DNA from: Roseateles chitinivorans
GTDB lineage: Bacteria > Pseudomonadota > Gammaproteobacteria > Burkholderiales > Burkholderiaceae_C
DNA: 64,000 nucleotides
NCBI RefSeq assembly: GCF_002761755.1
Contig: NZ_PEOG01000021.1
Span: 25,149-89,148 of the forward strand
Direction: 5' to 3'
Shown piece by piece: positions 53,302-63,255 of the stretch. The notes under the pieces are model-generated. The model worked only from the letters and a program-made list of their open reading frames with translations. It did not search any database and was not told the DNA's origin. Made by a program: the position numbers and the translations under genes. Within the stretch, counting starts at the first letter, position 1, and each line of letters opens with the position of its first letter.

Positions 53302-56040
53302 TCAGGACTGCGTGGCGACCTCCGTCGGCGCGGCCACCTCGACCGCCGCAGGACGCGGATCCAGCGCCAGCGCGCGCTGGACGATCTCGCGCACGTCGTT
53401 GGACAGATCGGGCTTGGCCGCCACGCGGGCAATCGCCTCGCGGGCCGCGCTGCGGTAGGGCTCGGCCAGCGCGGTCCAGCGGTCCATGACGCGTGCCAGG
53501 CGACCCGCCACCTGCGGATTGATCGCATCCAGCGCCAGCACCTGGTCGGCCCAGAACACATAGCCCGCCGCATCCGCGCGATGGAACGCCGCCGGGTTGA
53601 ACATCGCCAGCGAGAAGATCAGGCTGCGGGCGCGGTTCGGATTCTTCAGCGTGAAGTCCGGATGCTTCATCAGCTGCTTCACCCGCGCGAAGGTCTTGCC
53701 ATCGCGCTCGGCCGCGCGGCCTTGCAGCGCGAACCACTTGTCGATGACCAGCGCCTCGCCCTTGAACTGGGCATGGAAGCGCGCCAGCGCGCTGTCGGCC
53801 AGTTCCGCCTGCGCGTTCACCAGCGCCGACAGCGCGCCCATGCGGTCGGTCATGTTGGTGGCGTCCTTGAAGCGCTGGTAGGCGCGGCCCGGCCAGACGC
53901 CATCGCCGCTGCGCGTCGCATTCAGCACCAGCATCGCCAGCGACAGGTTGACCAGCGCGCGCTTGCCGCTCTGCACCGGGTCGGGGCTGTAGCCCGCGGT
54001 GACCTGATGCGTGTCGTAGGCCCAGGCCCAGTCCGCCTGCAGGGCCGATGCCAGCTGCGTCTGCGCCGCCTCGACGGCCGCATGCACCGCCTGCGGATCG
54101 ACCACGTCGAGCTGCTCGGCGATGTAGGCCTCGTCGGGCAGTTGCAGCGCCAGCGCCTTGAAGGCCGGGTCCAGCTCCGGATGGCGCAGCACCGCGCGCA
54201 TCGCCTCGAGGTAAGCCGCATCCAGCACCAGCGGCTGGCCGGTGCGCACGGCGCCGAGGATGCGGTTCAGCGCCAGGCGCTGGCTGGCTTCCCAGCGGTT
54301 GAACGCATCGCTGTCATGGGTCAGCAGGACCAGCAGCTCGGCGTCGCCCAGGCCGTCGTCCAGCACGACCGGCGCCGAGAAGCCGCGCAGCAGCGAGGGC
54401 ACCGGCTCGGACGGCACGTTGACGAAGACGAAGGACTGCTCGGCCTGGTCCAGCACCAGCACGCGTTCGGTCTCGGTGGCGCCGGCGGCACCGTCCTCGC
54501 CCTGCAGCATCAGCGGCAGCGCCTGGCCGTCGCGGGCCAGCAGGCCCAGCGCGACCGGGATCACCTGCGGCAGCTTGCGGTCCTGGCCCGGCGTCGCGGG
54601 CGTGGTCTGCTTCAGCGTCAGCGTGAAGGTCTGGGCGGCGGCGTCATAGGCGCCGCGCGCGCGCAGGCGGGGCGTGCCGGCCTGCGAGTACCAGCGCTTG
54701 AAGGCGTCCAGGCGGGTGGACAGCGCCGAGCCGGGATTCGCGTCGGCGATCGCCTGCGCAAAGTCGTCGCAGGTCACGGCCTGGCCGTCATGGCGCTCGA
54801 AGTACAGCGCCATGCCCTTGGCGAAACCATCGCGGCCGACCAGCGTCTGGTACATGCGCACCACCTCCGAGCCCTTCTCGTAGACGGTGGCGGTGTAGAA
54901 GTTGTTGATCTCGACGTACTCGTCGGGGCGCACCGAATGCGCCATCGCGCCGGCATCCTCCGGGAACTGGCGGGCGCGCAGCGCGCGCACGTCCTCGATG
55001 CGGCAGACCGCGCGCGCGCTCGGCGTGGCGGCCATGTCCTGGCTGAACTCCTGGTCGCGGAAGACGGTCAGGCCTTCCTTCAGCGACAGCTGGAACCAGT
55101 CGCGGCAGGTGACCCGGTTGCCGGTCCAGTTGTGGAAATACTCGTGCGCGACGATGGACTCGATGCGGTGGAAGTCCGCATCGGTCGCGGTGGCTGGGGA
55201 GGCCAGCAGCGCCGAGGTATTGAAGATGTTCAGGCCCTTGTTCTCCATCGCGCCCATGTTGAAGTCGGAGACGCCGACGACCATGAAGCGCTCCAGGTCG
55301 AGCGGCAGCTTGAAGCGGGCCTCGTCCCAGACGACCGAGGCGATCAGCGAGTTCATCGCATGCTCGGTCTTCTCCAGGTCGCCCTGGCGGACATAGACCT
55401 GCAGCAGGTGGTCCTTGCCGCCGCGGGTGCGGATGCGCTGCTCGCGTGCGACCAGGTCACCGGCCACCAGCGCGAAGAGGTAGCTGGGCTTGGGGAAGGG
55501 GTCATGCCACTTGGCCAGGTGGCGGCCGTTGTCGAGCGTTGCCGTCTCGACCAGGTTGCCGTTGGACAGCAGCACCGGATAGCGGGCCTTGTCGGCGCGC
55601 AGGGTGACGGTGTAGACCGCCATCACGTCGGGGCGGTCCAGGAAGTAGGTGATGCGGCGGAAGCCCTCGGCCTCGCACTGCGTGAAGAAGCTGCCGCCAG
55701 AGGTGTACAGGCCCGACAGCGCGGTGTTCTTCTCCGGCGCGCAGGTGTTGCGGATCTCGAGCGTGAAGTCGGCGTCGGGCACGTTGTCGATGATCAGCTC
55801 ATGGCCTTCCTGGCGGAAGGACACGCTCTCGCCATCGATCAGCACGCGCAGCAGGTTGAGCTCCTCGCCATGCAGGCGCAGCGGGCCGTGCGGCACGGCG
55901 GCGTTGCGTTCCAGACGCATCTTGCTGGCGACCAGCGTCTTGGCCGGGTCGAGGTCGAAGCACAGGTCGACGGTGCGGATCCAGAAGATCGGCGCGACGT
56001 AGTCGGCGCGGCGGATCAGGGTGGCAGTGCCTTCACGCAT
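53302..56040 (-). CDS. pepN: Aminopeptidase N (M1 zinc metallopeptidase)
   Basis: A 912-residue M1 aminopeptidase. The substrate-anchoring 'GAMEN' is at 263-267, and zinc motif H299-E-x-x-H303 in 'HEYFHNW' with the third ligand in '[14 protein letters not shown]' follows. It removes N-terminal residues from peptides in the cytoplasm. Length is near E. coli PepN (870 aa). It follows prfB by 162 bp on the same strand. Confidence 0.96.
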   Translation of the reverse strand: MREGTATLIRRADYVAPIFWIRTVDLCFDLDPAKTLVASKMRLERNAAVPHGPLRLHGEELNLLRVLIDGESVSFRQEGHELIIDNVPDADFTLEIRNTCAPEKNTALSGLYTSGGSFFTQCEAEGFRRITYFLDRPDVMAVYTVTLRADKARYPVLLSNGNLVETATLDNGRHLAKWHDPFPKPSYLFALVAGDLVAREQRIRTRGGKDHLLQVYVRQGDLEKTEHAMNSLIASVVWDEARFKLPLDLERFMVVGVSDFNMGAMENKGLNIFNTSALLASPATATDADFHRIESIVAHEYFHNWTGNRVTCRDWFQLSLKEGLTVFRDQEFSQDMAATPSARAVCRIEDVRALRARQFPEDAGAMAHSVRPDEYVEINNFYTATVYEKGSEVVRMYQTLVGRDGFAKGMALYFERHDGQAVTCDDFAQAIADANPGSALSTRLDAFKRWYSQAGTPRLRARGAYDAAAQTFTLTLKQTTPATPGQDRKLPQVIPVALGLLARDGQALPLMLQGEDGAAGATETERVLVLDQAEQSFVFVNVPSEPVPSLLRGFSAPVVLDDGLGDAELLVLLTHDSDAFNRWEASQRLALNRILGAVRTGQPLVLDAAYLEAMRAVLRHPELDPAFKALALQLPDEAYIAEQLDVVDPQAVHAAVEAAQTQLASALQADWAWAYDTHQVTAGYSPDPVQSGKRALVNLSLAMLVLNATRSGDGVWPGRAYQRFKDATNMTDRMGALSALVNAQAELADSALARFHAQFKGEALVIDKWFALQGRAAERDGKTFARVKQLMKHPDFTLKNPNRARSLIFSLAMFNPAAFHRADAAGYVFWADQVLALDAINPQVAGRLARVMDRWTALAEPYRSAAREAIARVAAKPDLSNDVREIVQRALALDPRPAAVEVAAPTEVATQS

Positions 56041-56081
56041 GGCGGGCTTCCTTGTTGGAACTGATGTTGTCTCGAGGCTCA

Positions 56082-56206
56082 GTGAGGACGTGGGAGGCCC
56101 GTAGCGAGCAGTCCGGGCTTGCGGTGAGCGCCGCAGCCGTACTCCCGTACGGCGAGGCGCGCAGCCGTGAGATCGGATCGCTCAGCAGGGCCGCCCATGT
56201 CCTCAC
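56082..56206. repeat. Long imperfect inverted repeat with internal hairpin between prfB and pepN
   Basis: Arms 56082-56100 and 56188-56206 match in 17 of 19 positions when one is complemented. Inside lies CCGTAC-TCCC-GTACGG and repeated GCAGCCGT segments. The right arm overlaps the prfB stop codon. Confidence 0.6.
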
Positions 56207-57307
56207 ACGCCCTGCTTGAGGGACGCGGTGATGAACGCGTCGAGGTCGCCGTCCAGCACCTTCTGGGTGTTGGAGATCTCGACGTTGGTGCGCAGGTCCT
56301 TGATGCGGCTCTGGTCCAGCACGTACGAACGGATCTGGTGGCCCCAGCCCACGTCGGTCTTGCTGTCCTCGAGCTTCTGCTGCTCGGCCATGCGCTTCTT
56401 CATCTCATGGTCGTACAGGCGCGAGCGCAGGCGGCGCCAGGCGACGTCGCGGTTGCTGTGCTGGCTGCGGCTGTCCTGGCATTGCACGACGATGCCCGTC
56501 GGGATGTGGGTCAGGCGCACCGCCGAGTCGGTCTTGTTGATGTGCTGGCCGCCGGCGCCCGAGGCGCGATAGGTGTCGGTGCGCACGTCGGCCGGGTTGA
56601 TGTCGATCTCGATGGAGTCGTCGATCTCGGGATAGACGAACAGCGAGGCGAAGCTGGTGTGGCGGCCGCCGGAAGAGTCGAACGGGCTCTTGCGGACCAG
56701 GCGGTGCACGCCCGACTCGGTGCGCAGCAGGCCGAAGGCGTATTCGCCTTCCACCTTGATCGTGGCGCTCTTGATGCCGGCGACTTCGTCGTCGGTCTGT
56801 TCCTCGACCTCGGCCTTGAAGCCCTTGCGCTCGCAGTACTTGAGGTACTGGCGCAGCAGCATGCCGGCCCAGTCGCAGGCCTCGGTGCCGCCGGCGCCGG
56901 CCTGGATGTCGATGAAGCAGTTGCTCGGGTCGGCCGGGTTGTTGAACATCCGGCGGAATTCCAGTTCCTCGACCAGCTCGGTGAGCTTGGCGGATTCCGC
57001 TTCGATGGTCTGCAGGCCGGGGATGTCGTTCTCTTCCTTGGACATCTCGAACAGCTCGAGGTTGTCGGAGAGATTCGACGTCAGGTGATTGATGGTCTCG
57101 ACGACCTTGTCGAGGGTGCGCTTTTCCTTGCCGAGTTCCTGGGCCCGCTTGGGTTCGTTCCAGACGTTGGGGTTCTCCAGGGCGGCGTTGACTTCGTTCA
57201 ACCGCAGCGCTTTGCGGTCGTAGTCAAAGGTACCCCCTTAGCGCGGCGGTCCGCGCTTGCAGATCGGCCAGCGTGGTGCCGATCGCATTGATTTGCTCGA
57301 TGTCCAT
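56203..57307 (-). CDS. prfB: Peptide chain release factor 2 with programmed +1 frameshift
   Basis: RF2, about 367 aa after frameshifting. The first 27 codons run from ATG 57307 to an in-frame TGA at 57226-57224; the ribosome shifts +1 to continue in the next frame to 56203. The second part has the stop-recognition tripeptide SPF ('[15 protein letters not shown]') and the catalytic GGQ ('[14 protein letters not shown]'). It releases proteins at UGA and UAA. The interruption is the normal autoregulatory device, not a mutation. A single uninterrupted frame starts only at about 57201, which lacks the true N-terminus. Confidence 0.96.
57223..57238 (-). promoter_or_regulatory. prfB +1 programmed frameshift site
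   Basis: The minus strand reads AGG GGG TAC CTT TGA C: an internal Shine-Dalgarno-like AGGGGG, the slippery CTT and the TGA stop followed by C. This matches the classical RF2 site except for TAC in place of TAT. Confidence 0.95.
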
Positions 57308-57396
57308 GATTCGTTCGAGTGAAAGAGCCCCCGACAGGGGGCCCGAAGCCGGGTATTTTCTCATGCTGAAGCAGGAGGGCTCCCTAAGATGGCGGG

Positions 57397-57762
57397 ATGC
57401 TCCCCAAACCCCCTGTCCCCGATGCAGGTTCCGCCTCCGGCACGTTCCGCGCCCGGCGCCAGCGTGTGCGGCGCGGCAATTGGCGCCTGACGCTCATGCT
57501 GCTGCTGGCCTGGGCGCTGGTGACCTTCGGCGTGGCCTACTTCGCCCGGGCGCTCAGCTTCGACTTCTTCGGCTGGCCGTTCAGCTTCTGGGTCGGGTCG
57601 CAGGGGGCGCTGATCGTCTACGTGGGCATCGTGGTGATCTACGCAACCGTCATGAACCGCCGGGAGGCGGCGGCCGGCGTGAAGGACCCTGTCCCGTATG
57701 CGGACGAGGCCGAGGCCCGGCGGCCCGAGCGCGATCGCTCGGGGCCGATCACCGGGTTCTGA
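57397..57762 (+). CDS. DUF4212 small membrane protein
   Basis: A 121-residue protein with two membrane helices ('LTLMLLLAWALVTFGVAYF' and 'GALIVYVGIVVIYATVMN') and the DUF4212 motif 'FDFFGWPFSFWVGSQG'. Such proteins are the small subunit of a sodium:solute symporter and are normally followed by its large subunit. Here the next gene is on the opposite strand and converges, so the partner is absent nearby. The long polar C-terminus ('ADEAEARRPERDRSG') is extra. Confidence 0.85.
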   Translation: MLPKPPVPDAGSASGTFRARRQRVRRGNWRLTLMLLLAWALVTFGVAYFARALSFDFFGWPFSFWVGSQGALIVYVGIVVIYATVMNRREAAAGVKDPVPYADEAEARRPERDRSGPITGF

Positions 57763-57768
57763 GCCGGG

Positions 57769-58659
57769 TCAGAACGGCGACGGATCCGCGGATTCCTGCT
57801 TCACGGCGGCGAGCTGCGCCTGCAGCTCGGCGACCTGCGCGCGAAGCTTCACGTTCTCGTCCTGGAGCGCGCTGACCTGGGCGCGCAGCAGCGCGACGGC
57901 GGGATCGGCCTCCAGCTCGCCGTCGGCGTTGGTGGGCACGCCCAGCAGCTCGACGGCCACCTCGGCCACCGCGTCGCCGGCGGCCTTCTTGCCGACCTTG
58001 GATTCGCGCACCCGCTTGGCGGCCTGGCGCAGTTCCTTCTTGCCACCGGCGGCGGCTGCGGCCTGCTCCTCGACGGGCAGGTCGGCGATCACCGCGGCGG
58101 CGCTGATGGACACTTCGCCCGACTTCACCGCCGCGACCAGTTCCGGCGCGGCCGCCTTCTGGATCTTCTCGATCTGGGTGACCGTGGCGCTGCTGATGCG
58201 TGCCGCGCGGGCGATGGCCTCGCGACTCTTGAGCGGCGGTGCCGCGGGCACCGGCGTGTCGGTGACGCCAGCGGGCGCGTCGCTCGCGGCGGCCGATGCG
58301 TCGGGACTGGGATCGTTGAGCACGGCCAGCCGTCGCGCTTCCATGATCTCCTTCTTGCGCAGGGCGAGCACGCCGCGCTGGAAATCGGAGACGCTGCGGC
58401 GGCCCAGGTGCTGGTCGATCATCCAGAGGTGGACGTCCTCCATCGACTTGAAGCGCGTGTTCTGCACCGTCCGGAATGGGATGCCGTGCTTGGTGCAGAT
58501 GCCGTGGCGGTTGTGGCCGTCCACTAGGATGTCGCCCCACAGCACCAGCGCGTCGCGGCAGCCCTCGGCCAGGATGCTGCGCTCGAGCGCCGCGTACTCG
58601 TCCTCGGTCAGCGGATCGATGTAGGCCTTGAGTTCTTCGGTGACGATGATGTTTTCCAT
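57769..58659 (-). CDS. ParB-like nuclease/partition-domain protein with C-terminal coiled coil
   Basis: A 296-residue protein. Residues 15-75 carry a ParB/sulfiredoxin-like pattern ('DPLTEDEYAALERSILAEG', 'VLWGDILVDGHNRHGICTKHGIPF'). An HTH-like region and Ala-rich linker follow, and the last 40 residues ('LLRAQVSALQDENVKLRAQV') form a leucine-zipper-like coiled coil. Proteins like this are annotated as plasmid replication/partition related but occur on chromosomes; function unknown. The start ATG at 58659 is chosen as the conserved opening 'MENIIVTEELKAYIDPL'. No parA is near. Confidence 0.75.
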   Translation of the reverse strand: MENIIVTEELKAYIDPLTEDEYAALERSILAEGCRDALVLWGDILVDGHNRHGICTKHGIPFRTVQNTRFKSMEDVHLWMIDQHLGRRSVSDFQRGVLALRKKEIMEARRLAVLNDPSPDASAAASDAPAGVTDTPVPAAPPLKSREAIARAARISSATVTQIEKIQKAAAPELVAAVKSGEVSISAAAVIADLPVEEQAAAAAGGKKELRQAAKRVRESKVGKKAAGDAVAEVAVELLGVPTNADGELEADPAVALLRAQVSALQDENVKLRAQVAELQAQLAAVKQESADPSPF

Positions 58660-58865
58660 GGAGACGACGGCAGCAGCGGACGGAACAGGGCAGGGACGAG
58701 CGAGGCGCGCCACGCGGGCACCCGAGGACAGGGCTGGCGGGCGCAGGTCGCGCAGGCGACGGACGTCGCCGGAAAAGGGCGGCATTCTGCCCAATCCGCG
58801 CGGCTAAGCTGACGCACCCCGACCACGCATGTCGGATTTCCACGATTTCCGGGAAGTTCCCCGCG

Positions 58866-59363
58866 ATGACCGCGACGCCTTCGATCCCCCTCGCCAGCGA
58901 TGTCCCGAGCGCCGATGCGCTCGCCCTCGGCTGGGACTACCCGTCCCCGCATTGCCTGTCCGTGAGCCCGCGGCCCGAGGACATCGACGGCCTGAACCAC
59001 ACCAACAACGCGGTGTATGTGCGCTGGTGCGAGCAGGTGGGGTGGTCGCACTCGGTGGCGCTGGGGCTGGACATCGACGACTACCGGCGGCTGGATCGGG
59101 CGATGGCGATCCGGCACGGCGGCTACGACTACCTGCTGCCGTCCTTCGAGGGCGAGGCGCTGGTGCTGGGCACCTGGCTCACGGGCGGCGACGGCAAGCT
59201 GGCGATGGAGCGCCGCTTCCAGCTGCGCCGCGCCAGCGATGGGCAGACGCTGATGCGCGGCCGCTGGGAGCTGGTGTGCATCGACATCAGCGCCGGCAAG
59301 CCCCGGCGCATGCCGCCGGAGTTCGTCGCGGCGTATCAGGCGGCGGTGGTGGAGCAGCGTTAG
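58866..59363 (+). CDS. Acyl-CoA thioesterase (hotdog, 4HBT family)
   Basis: A 165-residue hotdog-fold protein with the 4HBT active-site block 'DIDGLNHTNNAVYVRWCEQ' (Asp and Asn/His motif). The 'GGYDYLLPSFEGEALVLGTWL' and 'MERRFQLRRASDG' strands support this. It hydrolyses acyl-CoA; chain length cannot be told. ATG 58866 starts the frame; 206 bp separate it from the divergent ParB-like gene. Confidence 0.9.
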   Translation: MTATPSIPLASDVPSADALALGWDYPSPHCLSVSPRPEDIDGLNHTNNAVYVRWCEQVGWSHSVALGLDIDDYRRLDRAMAIRHGGYDYLLPSFEGEALVLGTWLTGGDGKLAMERRFQLRRASDGQTLMRGRWELVCIDISAGKPRRMPPEFVAAYQAAVVEQR

Positions 59364-59416
59364 ACGTCGACTGTGATCTGGCGAGGGCCGGCGGCCGGGG
59401 CAGTCAGCCGAGGAAG

Positions 59417-60355
59417 TCAGCCGAGGAAGTCCTGCACCGCGCGGGCCAGCGCCTCGGGCTGGTCGTGGTGCATCATGTGCGCCGCCTGCTGGAGGGTGAC
59501 GCGCCGCAGGTCCTTGACGACGGCGAGCCGGGCCTCGAAGTCCTCGCGCGGATAGCGGTCGCCCCACCATTGGGAAAGCTGGGTCTCGCTGCCCTCGACC
59601 CACAGCGTCGGCGCCGTGATCGCGGACCAGCAGGCCAGGGCCTCGGCCTTGCGGTACAGCACCGGATTGGTCCGCTTGTGGGCCGGGTCGCCAAGGATGT
59701 GCCAGCGGCCGTCCTCGCCCCGCCGCGACCATTGCGGCGCGAGCCATGCGGCCTTGTCCGCGCTCAATCGCGGATTGGTCTTCATCAGGCGCTGCGCCAC
59801 GCCCTCGACGCTGTCGTAGGTCTTGAGGCTCGGCGTCTCCTTGAGCTCGTCGAGCCAGCTCGCGAGCCGCGCCGGCGCCATCTCGGGCGCCGTGTCCGGC
59901 AGGCCGAAGCCTTCCAGGTTCACCAGCCTGCGCAGCCGCTGTGGCCGCACGCCGGCGTAGCTCATCGCGATGTTGCCGCCCATGCTGTGACCGAGCAGGT
60001 CGACTGGCGCCTCCGGGCTGAGGGCGTCGAGCAGTGCGTCCAGGTCGCCGAGGTAGTCGGGGAACCAATACGCATCGCCCGGGGTGCTGTCGGTGAGGCC
60101 GAAGCCGCGCCAGTCGATGGCCACGACGCTGCGGTCCTCATGAAAGGCGTCGACCATGAACTGGAACGACGCGCCGACGTCCATCCAGCCGTGGACCATC
60201 ACGAGCAGCGGGCGGGTGCCGTCGGGCTCGGGGCCCCAGCGCAGCACATGATGGCGCAGGCCGCGCAGCGTCAGGAAGCTGCTGCGATGCGGGCGGCGGA
60301 CGACGTACGCGGCGCTGTCCGCGATGCCGGTGGCGGGACTCGTGTCGGTGCTCAT
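59417..60355 (-). CDS. Alpha/beta-fold hydrolase
   Basis: A 312-residue hydrolase: oxyanion 'VMVHGWMDVGASF', 'IDWRGFGLTDS', nucleophile elbow 'LLGHSMGGNIA' and a histidine near the end ('AAHMMHHDQPEAL'). The WGDRYP and LWVEGSET blocks are typical of epoxide-hydrolase/lipase-like members. Substrate unknown. It is divergent from a GNAT gene, 79 bp away. Confidence 0.9.
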   Translation of the reverse strand: MSTDTSPATGIADSAAYVVRRPHRSSFLTLRGLRHHVLRWGPEPDGTRPLLVMVHGWMDVGASFQFMVDAFHEDRSVVAIDWRGFGLTDSTPGDAYWFPDYLGDLDALLDALSPEAPVDLLGHSMGGNIAMSYAGVRPQRLRRLVNLEGFGLPDTAPEMAPARLASWLDELKETPSLKTYDSVEGVAQRLMKTNPRLSADKAAWLAPQWSRRGEDGRWHILGDPAHKRTNPVLYRKAEALACWSAITAPTLWVEGSETQLSQWWGDRYPREDFEARLAVVKDLRRVTLQQAAHMMHHDQPEALARAVQDFLG

Positions 60356-60434
60356 GGACGGCGACTGTAGTGTGAGGAACGGCCACCCGCTTTCGCCATG
60401 GAGACAATGGCGCCGACTTCATCCCCACGCCACC

Positions 60435-60938
60435 ATGACCGCCACGCCCGACCGCTACACCCTTCGCCCCGCCCGTCCCGCCGACGTCCCCGCCATCGTC
60501 GGACTGATCGGCGAGCTCGCCGATTTCGAGAGCCTGTCGCATCTGATGGAGGTCACGCCCGAGAAGCTGCATCCGCACCTCTTCGGCGAGCGTCCCGTCG
60601 CCGAGGCCATGGTCGCCGAGCACGAGCGTGGCGAGATCGTCGCCTTCGCGCTGACCTTCGTGAACTTCTCGACCTTCCTGGCCAAGCCCGGGCTCTACCT
60701 CGAAGACCTCTATGTCCAGCCCGCCCATCGCGGCGCGCGACTCGGCACACGCATGCTGACCCGCCTGGCGCAGATCGCCGTCGAGCGCGGCTATGGCCGC
60801 TTCGAATGGTGCGTGCTCGACTGGAACGAGAACGCCATCCGCTTCTACGAAAAGATGGGCGCGACGATCATGCCTGACTGGCGCCTGTGCCGCGTCACCG
60901 GCGAGTCGCTCGCGCAGCTGAGCGAGCGGGCCGAGTGA
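60435..60938 (+). CDS. GNAT-family N-acetyltransferase
   Basis: A 167-residue GNAT: 'YLEDLYVQPAHRGARLGTRML' is the acetyl-CoA-binding strand/loop, and 'WCVLDWNENAIRFYEKMGA' is the C-terminal motif common to SAT1-like polyamine acetyltransferases. The likely substrate is a small amine (inference). Its start ATG at 60435 begins 'MTATPDRYTLRPA'. It ends 58 bp before the convergent ArsC-like gene. Confidence 0.9.
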   Translation: MTATPDRYTLRPARPADVPAIVGLIGELADFESLSHLMEVTPEKLHPHLFGERPVAEAMVAEHERGEIVAFALTFVNFSTFLAKPGLYLEDLYVQPAHRGARLGTRMLTRLAQIAVERGYGRFEWCVLDWNENAIRFYEKMGATIMPDWRLCRVTGESLAQLSERAE

Positions 60939-60996
60939 GCTTGACCAGTGAGCCGATCCGGTCGCGGCGCCTCGAACGGGCGCGGGCCGGGCGGCC

Positions 60997-61347
60997 TCAC
61001 TTCAACCAATCGTCGAGCAGCTCCGGTGGACGGGCGATCAGCGCGCGCTCGCCGTCGATGACGACGGGGCGTTGCAGCAGCTTCGGATGCTCGGCCACCG
61101 CGCGCAGCAACTGCTCGTCACCGAGCGACGCGTCGGCCAGGCCGAGCGTGCGGTAGTCGTCCTCGCCATCGCGCAGCATCGCGCGGGCCGGTACGCCGAG
61201 CTGCTGTTGCAGGGTCCGCAGCTCGCCCAGCGACAAGGGCGTGGCCAGGTAGTCGACGATCTCGGGGCGAAGGCCCCGCGATTCGAGCCGGGCAAGCGCC
61301 TCGCGCGACTTCGAGCAGCGGGGGTTGTGCAGGATCTTCACAGTCAT
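60997..61347 (-). CDS. arsC: ArsC/Spx-family reductase (glutaredoxin-type arsenate reductase-like)
   Basis: A 116-residue thioredoxin-fold protein of the ArsC family: 'ILHNPRCSKSREALARL' holds the single catalytic cysteine (Cys11), and 'RPVVIDGERALIARPPE' is the C-terminal pattern. E. coli ArsC-like YffB and Spx share this fold, so the arsenate role is uncertain. No arsR, arsB or arsenite exporter accompanies it. Start ATG at 61347. Confidence 0.85.
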   Translation of the reverse strand: MTVKILHNPRCSKSREALARLESRGLRPEIVDYLATPLSLGELRTLQQQLGVPARAMLRDGEDDYRTLGLADASLGDEQLLRAVAEHPKLLQRPVVIDGERALIARPPELLDDWLK

Positions 61348-61538
61348 CCGGCGGAGTGTAGGCGGCGCCTTCACGTCGTCATGCGCGCACCGAGGACCGA
61401 TCCGCGCTGTCCGGCGCACCGGGCGAGGGCACGCCCCGCAAGGCCGGGCACCGTCCTGGCGCTACGGGCTTTCCATGACGCCCGGTGCCCCCTCGCTCGC
61501 TAGCATCCACGCTCTTGTTCCAGTCCCGGAGAGTCGCG

Positions 61539-63233
61539 ATGTCCGACGCCTACGCGCTGATCCACGGCGCGTTCCGCTGGCAGGTGCCTGACCGCTTGTC
61601 CATCGCCGAACTCTGCTGCGGCCGCTGGGCCCGCGAAACACCCGACGCGCCCGCCATCTTCTTCGACAGCGACAGCGGTTGTCGCGCCCAGTACTCCTTC
61701 GGCCAGCTGCAGCGCGCGGCGAATCGCCTGTCCAACGCGCTGCGGCGTCTCGGCGTCGAGGCCGGGGATCGCGTGGGCCTGGTGCTGCCGCAACGCTTCG
61801 AGACGGCCGTCGCGCACATCGCGATCAACCAGCTCGGCGCGGTGGCGATGCCGCTGTCGATGCTCTTCGGCCCGGATGCGCTGGCATACCGGCTCCAGGA
61901 CAGCGAGGCCAGCGTCGCGATCGTCGAGAGCGGGGCGCTCGCTGCGGTCCGCTCGGTGCGCGCGCAGTGTCCGGCGCTGCGCCAGGTGCTGGTGGTCGGC
62001 GAGTCCGAGCCCCAGGACGGCGAAGCCGGCTGGATGGCGGCGCTGCAGGCGGAGGACGCGCGCTTCGCCGCCCGCGACAACGCAGCCGAGGACCCGGCGA
62101 TCCTGATCTACACCAGCGGCACGACCGGCGCGCCCAAGGGCGCCTTGCTGCCGCAGCGCGCGCTGCTGGGCAACCTGACCGGCTTCATCGCGAGCCAGAA
62201 CTGGTTCGGCTTCGATCCCCATGATCCGAAGGTCCGCAGCGAGGCGGTGTTCTGGAGCCCCGCCGACTGGGCCTGGACCGGCGGGTTGATGGACGCGCTG
62301 CTGCCGTCGCTGTGTTTCGGTCGGCCCATCCTCGGCTACCAGGGCCGCTTCTCCCCGGAGAAGGCCTTCGAGCTGATGCAGCACTACCGCGTCAGCCACA
62401 CCTTCCTGTTCCCGACGGCGCTGAAGGCCATGATGAAGGCGGTGCCGCATCCCGCCGAGCATTACACGCTGCGGCTGGAGGCCGTGATGAGCGCCGGCGA
62501 GGCCGTCGGCGACGCGGTCTTCGACTGGGTCCGGCGCGAACTGGGCGTGACGGTCAACGAGATGTTCGGCCAGACCGAGATCAACTACGTTGTCGGCAAC
62601 TGCGCGCGGCTGTGGCCGGCGAAGCCGGGCAGCATGGGCCGCGCGTATCCCGGTCACCGCGTCGCGGTCATCGACGACGACGGCCAGGTCTGCCCGCCCG
62701 GGCAGATCGGCGAGGTGGCGGTGCATCGGCGGGACGGACACGGCGACCTCGATCCGATCTTCTTCCTCGGCTATTGGCGCAACGAGGCCGCGACGGCGGC
62801 GAAGTTCACCGGCGACCCGCTGGACAGCTGGTGTCGCACCGGCGATCTCGCGCGCACCGACGAGGACGGCTACCTGTGGTACCAGGGCCGCGCCGACGAC
62901 CAGTTCAAGGTTGCGGGCTACCGCATCGGCCCCGGCGAGATCGAGAACTGCCTGGTGCGCCACGAGGCGGTGGCCAACGCCGCGGTCGTGCCCAAGCCCG
63001 ACGCCGAGCGCGGCGCGCTGGTGAAGGCCTTCGTCGTGCTGGCGCCGGGGCGGCAGCCCTCGGCAGCGTTGACCGGCGAGCTGCAGGACTTCGTCCGGCA
63101 ACGGCTCGCGCCCTACGAGTACCCCAAGGAGATCGAGTTCCTCGACAGCCTGCCGATGACCACCACCGGCAAGGTGCAGCGCCGCGTCCTGCGGCAGCTC
63201 GAGGCGGACCGGGCCGCCGGTCGGGTGGCTTGA
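61539..63233 (+). CDS. AMP-forming acyl-CoA synthetase
   Basis: A 564-residue ANL enzyme. P-loop 'LIYTSGTTGAPKGALLPQRA', 'FWSPADWAWTGGLMDALLPS', 'VNEMFGQTEINYVVGNC', 'SWCRTGDLARTDEDGYLWY' and the C-terminal 'TTTGKVQRRVLR' lysine motif are present. It activates a carboxylic acid to acyl-CoA via acyl-AMP; the layout resembles medium-chain/acetyl-CoA-like (ACSM) synthetases. ATG 61539 follows GGAGA. The adjacent thioesterase and hydrolase are separate units. Confidence 0.93.
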   Translation: MSDAYALIHGAFRWQVPDRLSIAELCCGRWARETPDAPAIFFDSDSGCRAQYSFGQLQRAANRLSNALRRLGVEAGDRVGLVLPQRFETAVAHIAINQLGAVAMPLSMLFGPDALAYRLQDSEASVAIVESGALAAVRSVRAQCPALRQVLVVGESEPQDGEAGWMAALQAEDARFAARDNAAEDPAILIYTSGTTGAPKGALLPQRALLGNLTGFIASQNWFGFDPHDPKVRSEAVFWSPADWAWTGGLMDALLPSLCFGRPILGYQGRFSPEKAFELMQHYRVSHTFLFPTALKAMMKAVPHPAEHYTLRLEAVMSAGEAVGDAVFDWVRRELGVTVNEMFGQTEINYVVGNCARLWPAKPGSMGRAYPGHRVAVIDDDGQVCPPGQIGEVAVHRRDGHGDLDPIFFLGYWRNEAATAAKFTGDPLDSWCRTGDLARTDEDGYLWYQGRADDQFKVAGYRIGPGEIENCLVRHEAVANAAVVPKPDAERGALVKAFVVLAPGRQPSAALTGELQDFVRQRLAPYEYPKEIEFLDSLPMTTTGKVQRRVLRQLEADRAAGRVA

Positions 63234-63255
63234 ACCCCGCGCGGCGGACCGTCGC

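Noticed and set aside
53227..56064. A 945-codon plus-strand frame opposite pepN
   Set aside because: Antisense shadow of pepN; no recognisable domain and no plausible start signal.
57201..57307. prfB as a frameshifted pseudogene
   Set aside because: The break matches the conserved RF2 programmed frameshift, and both parts encode the expected RF2 sequence.
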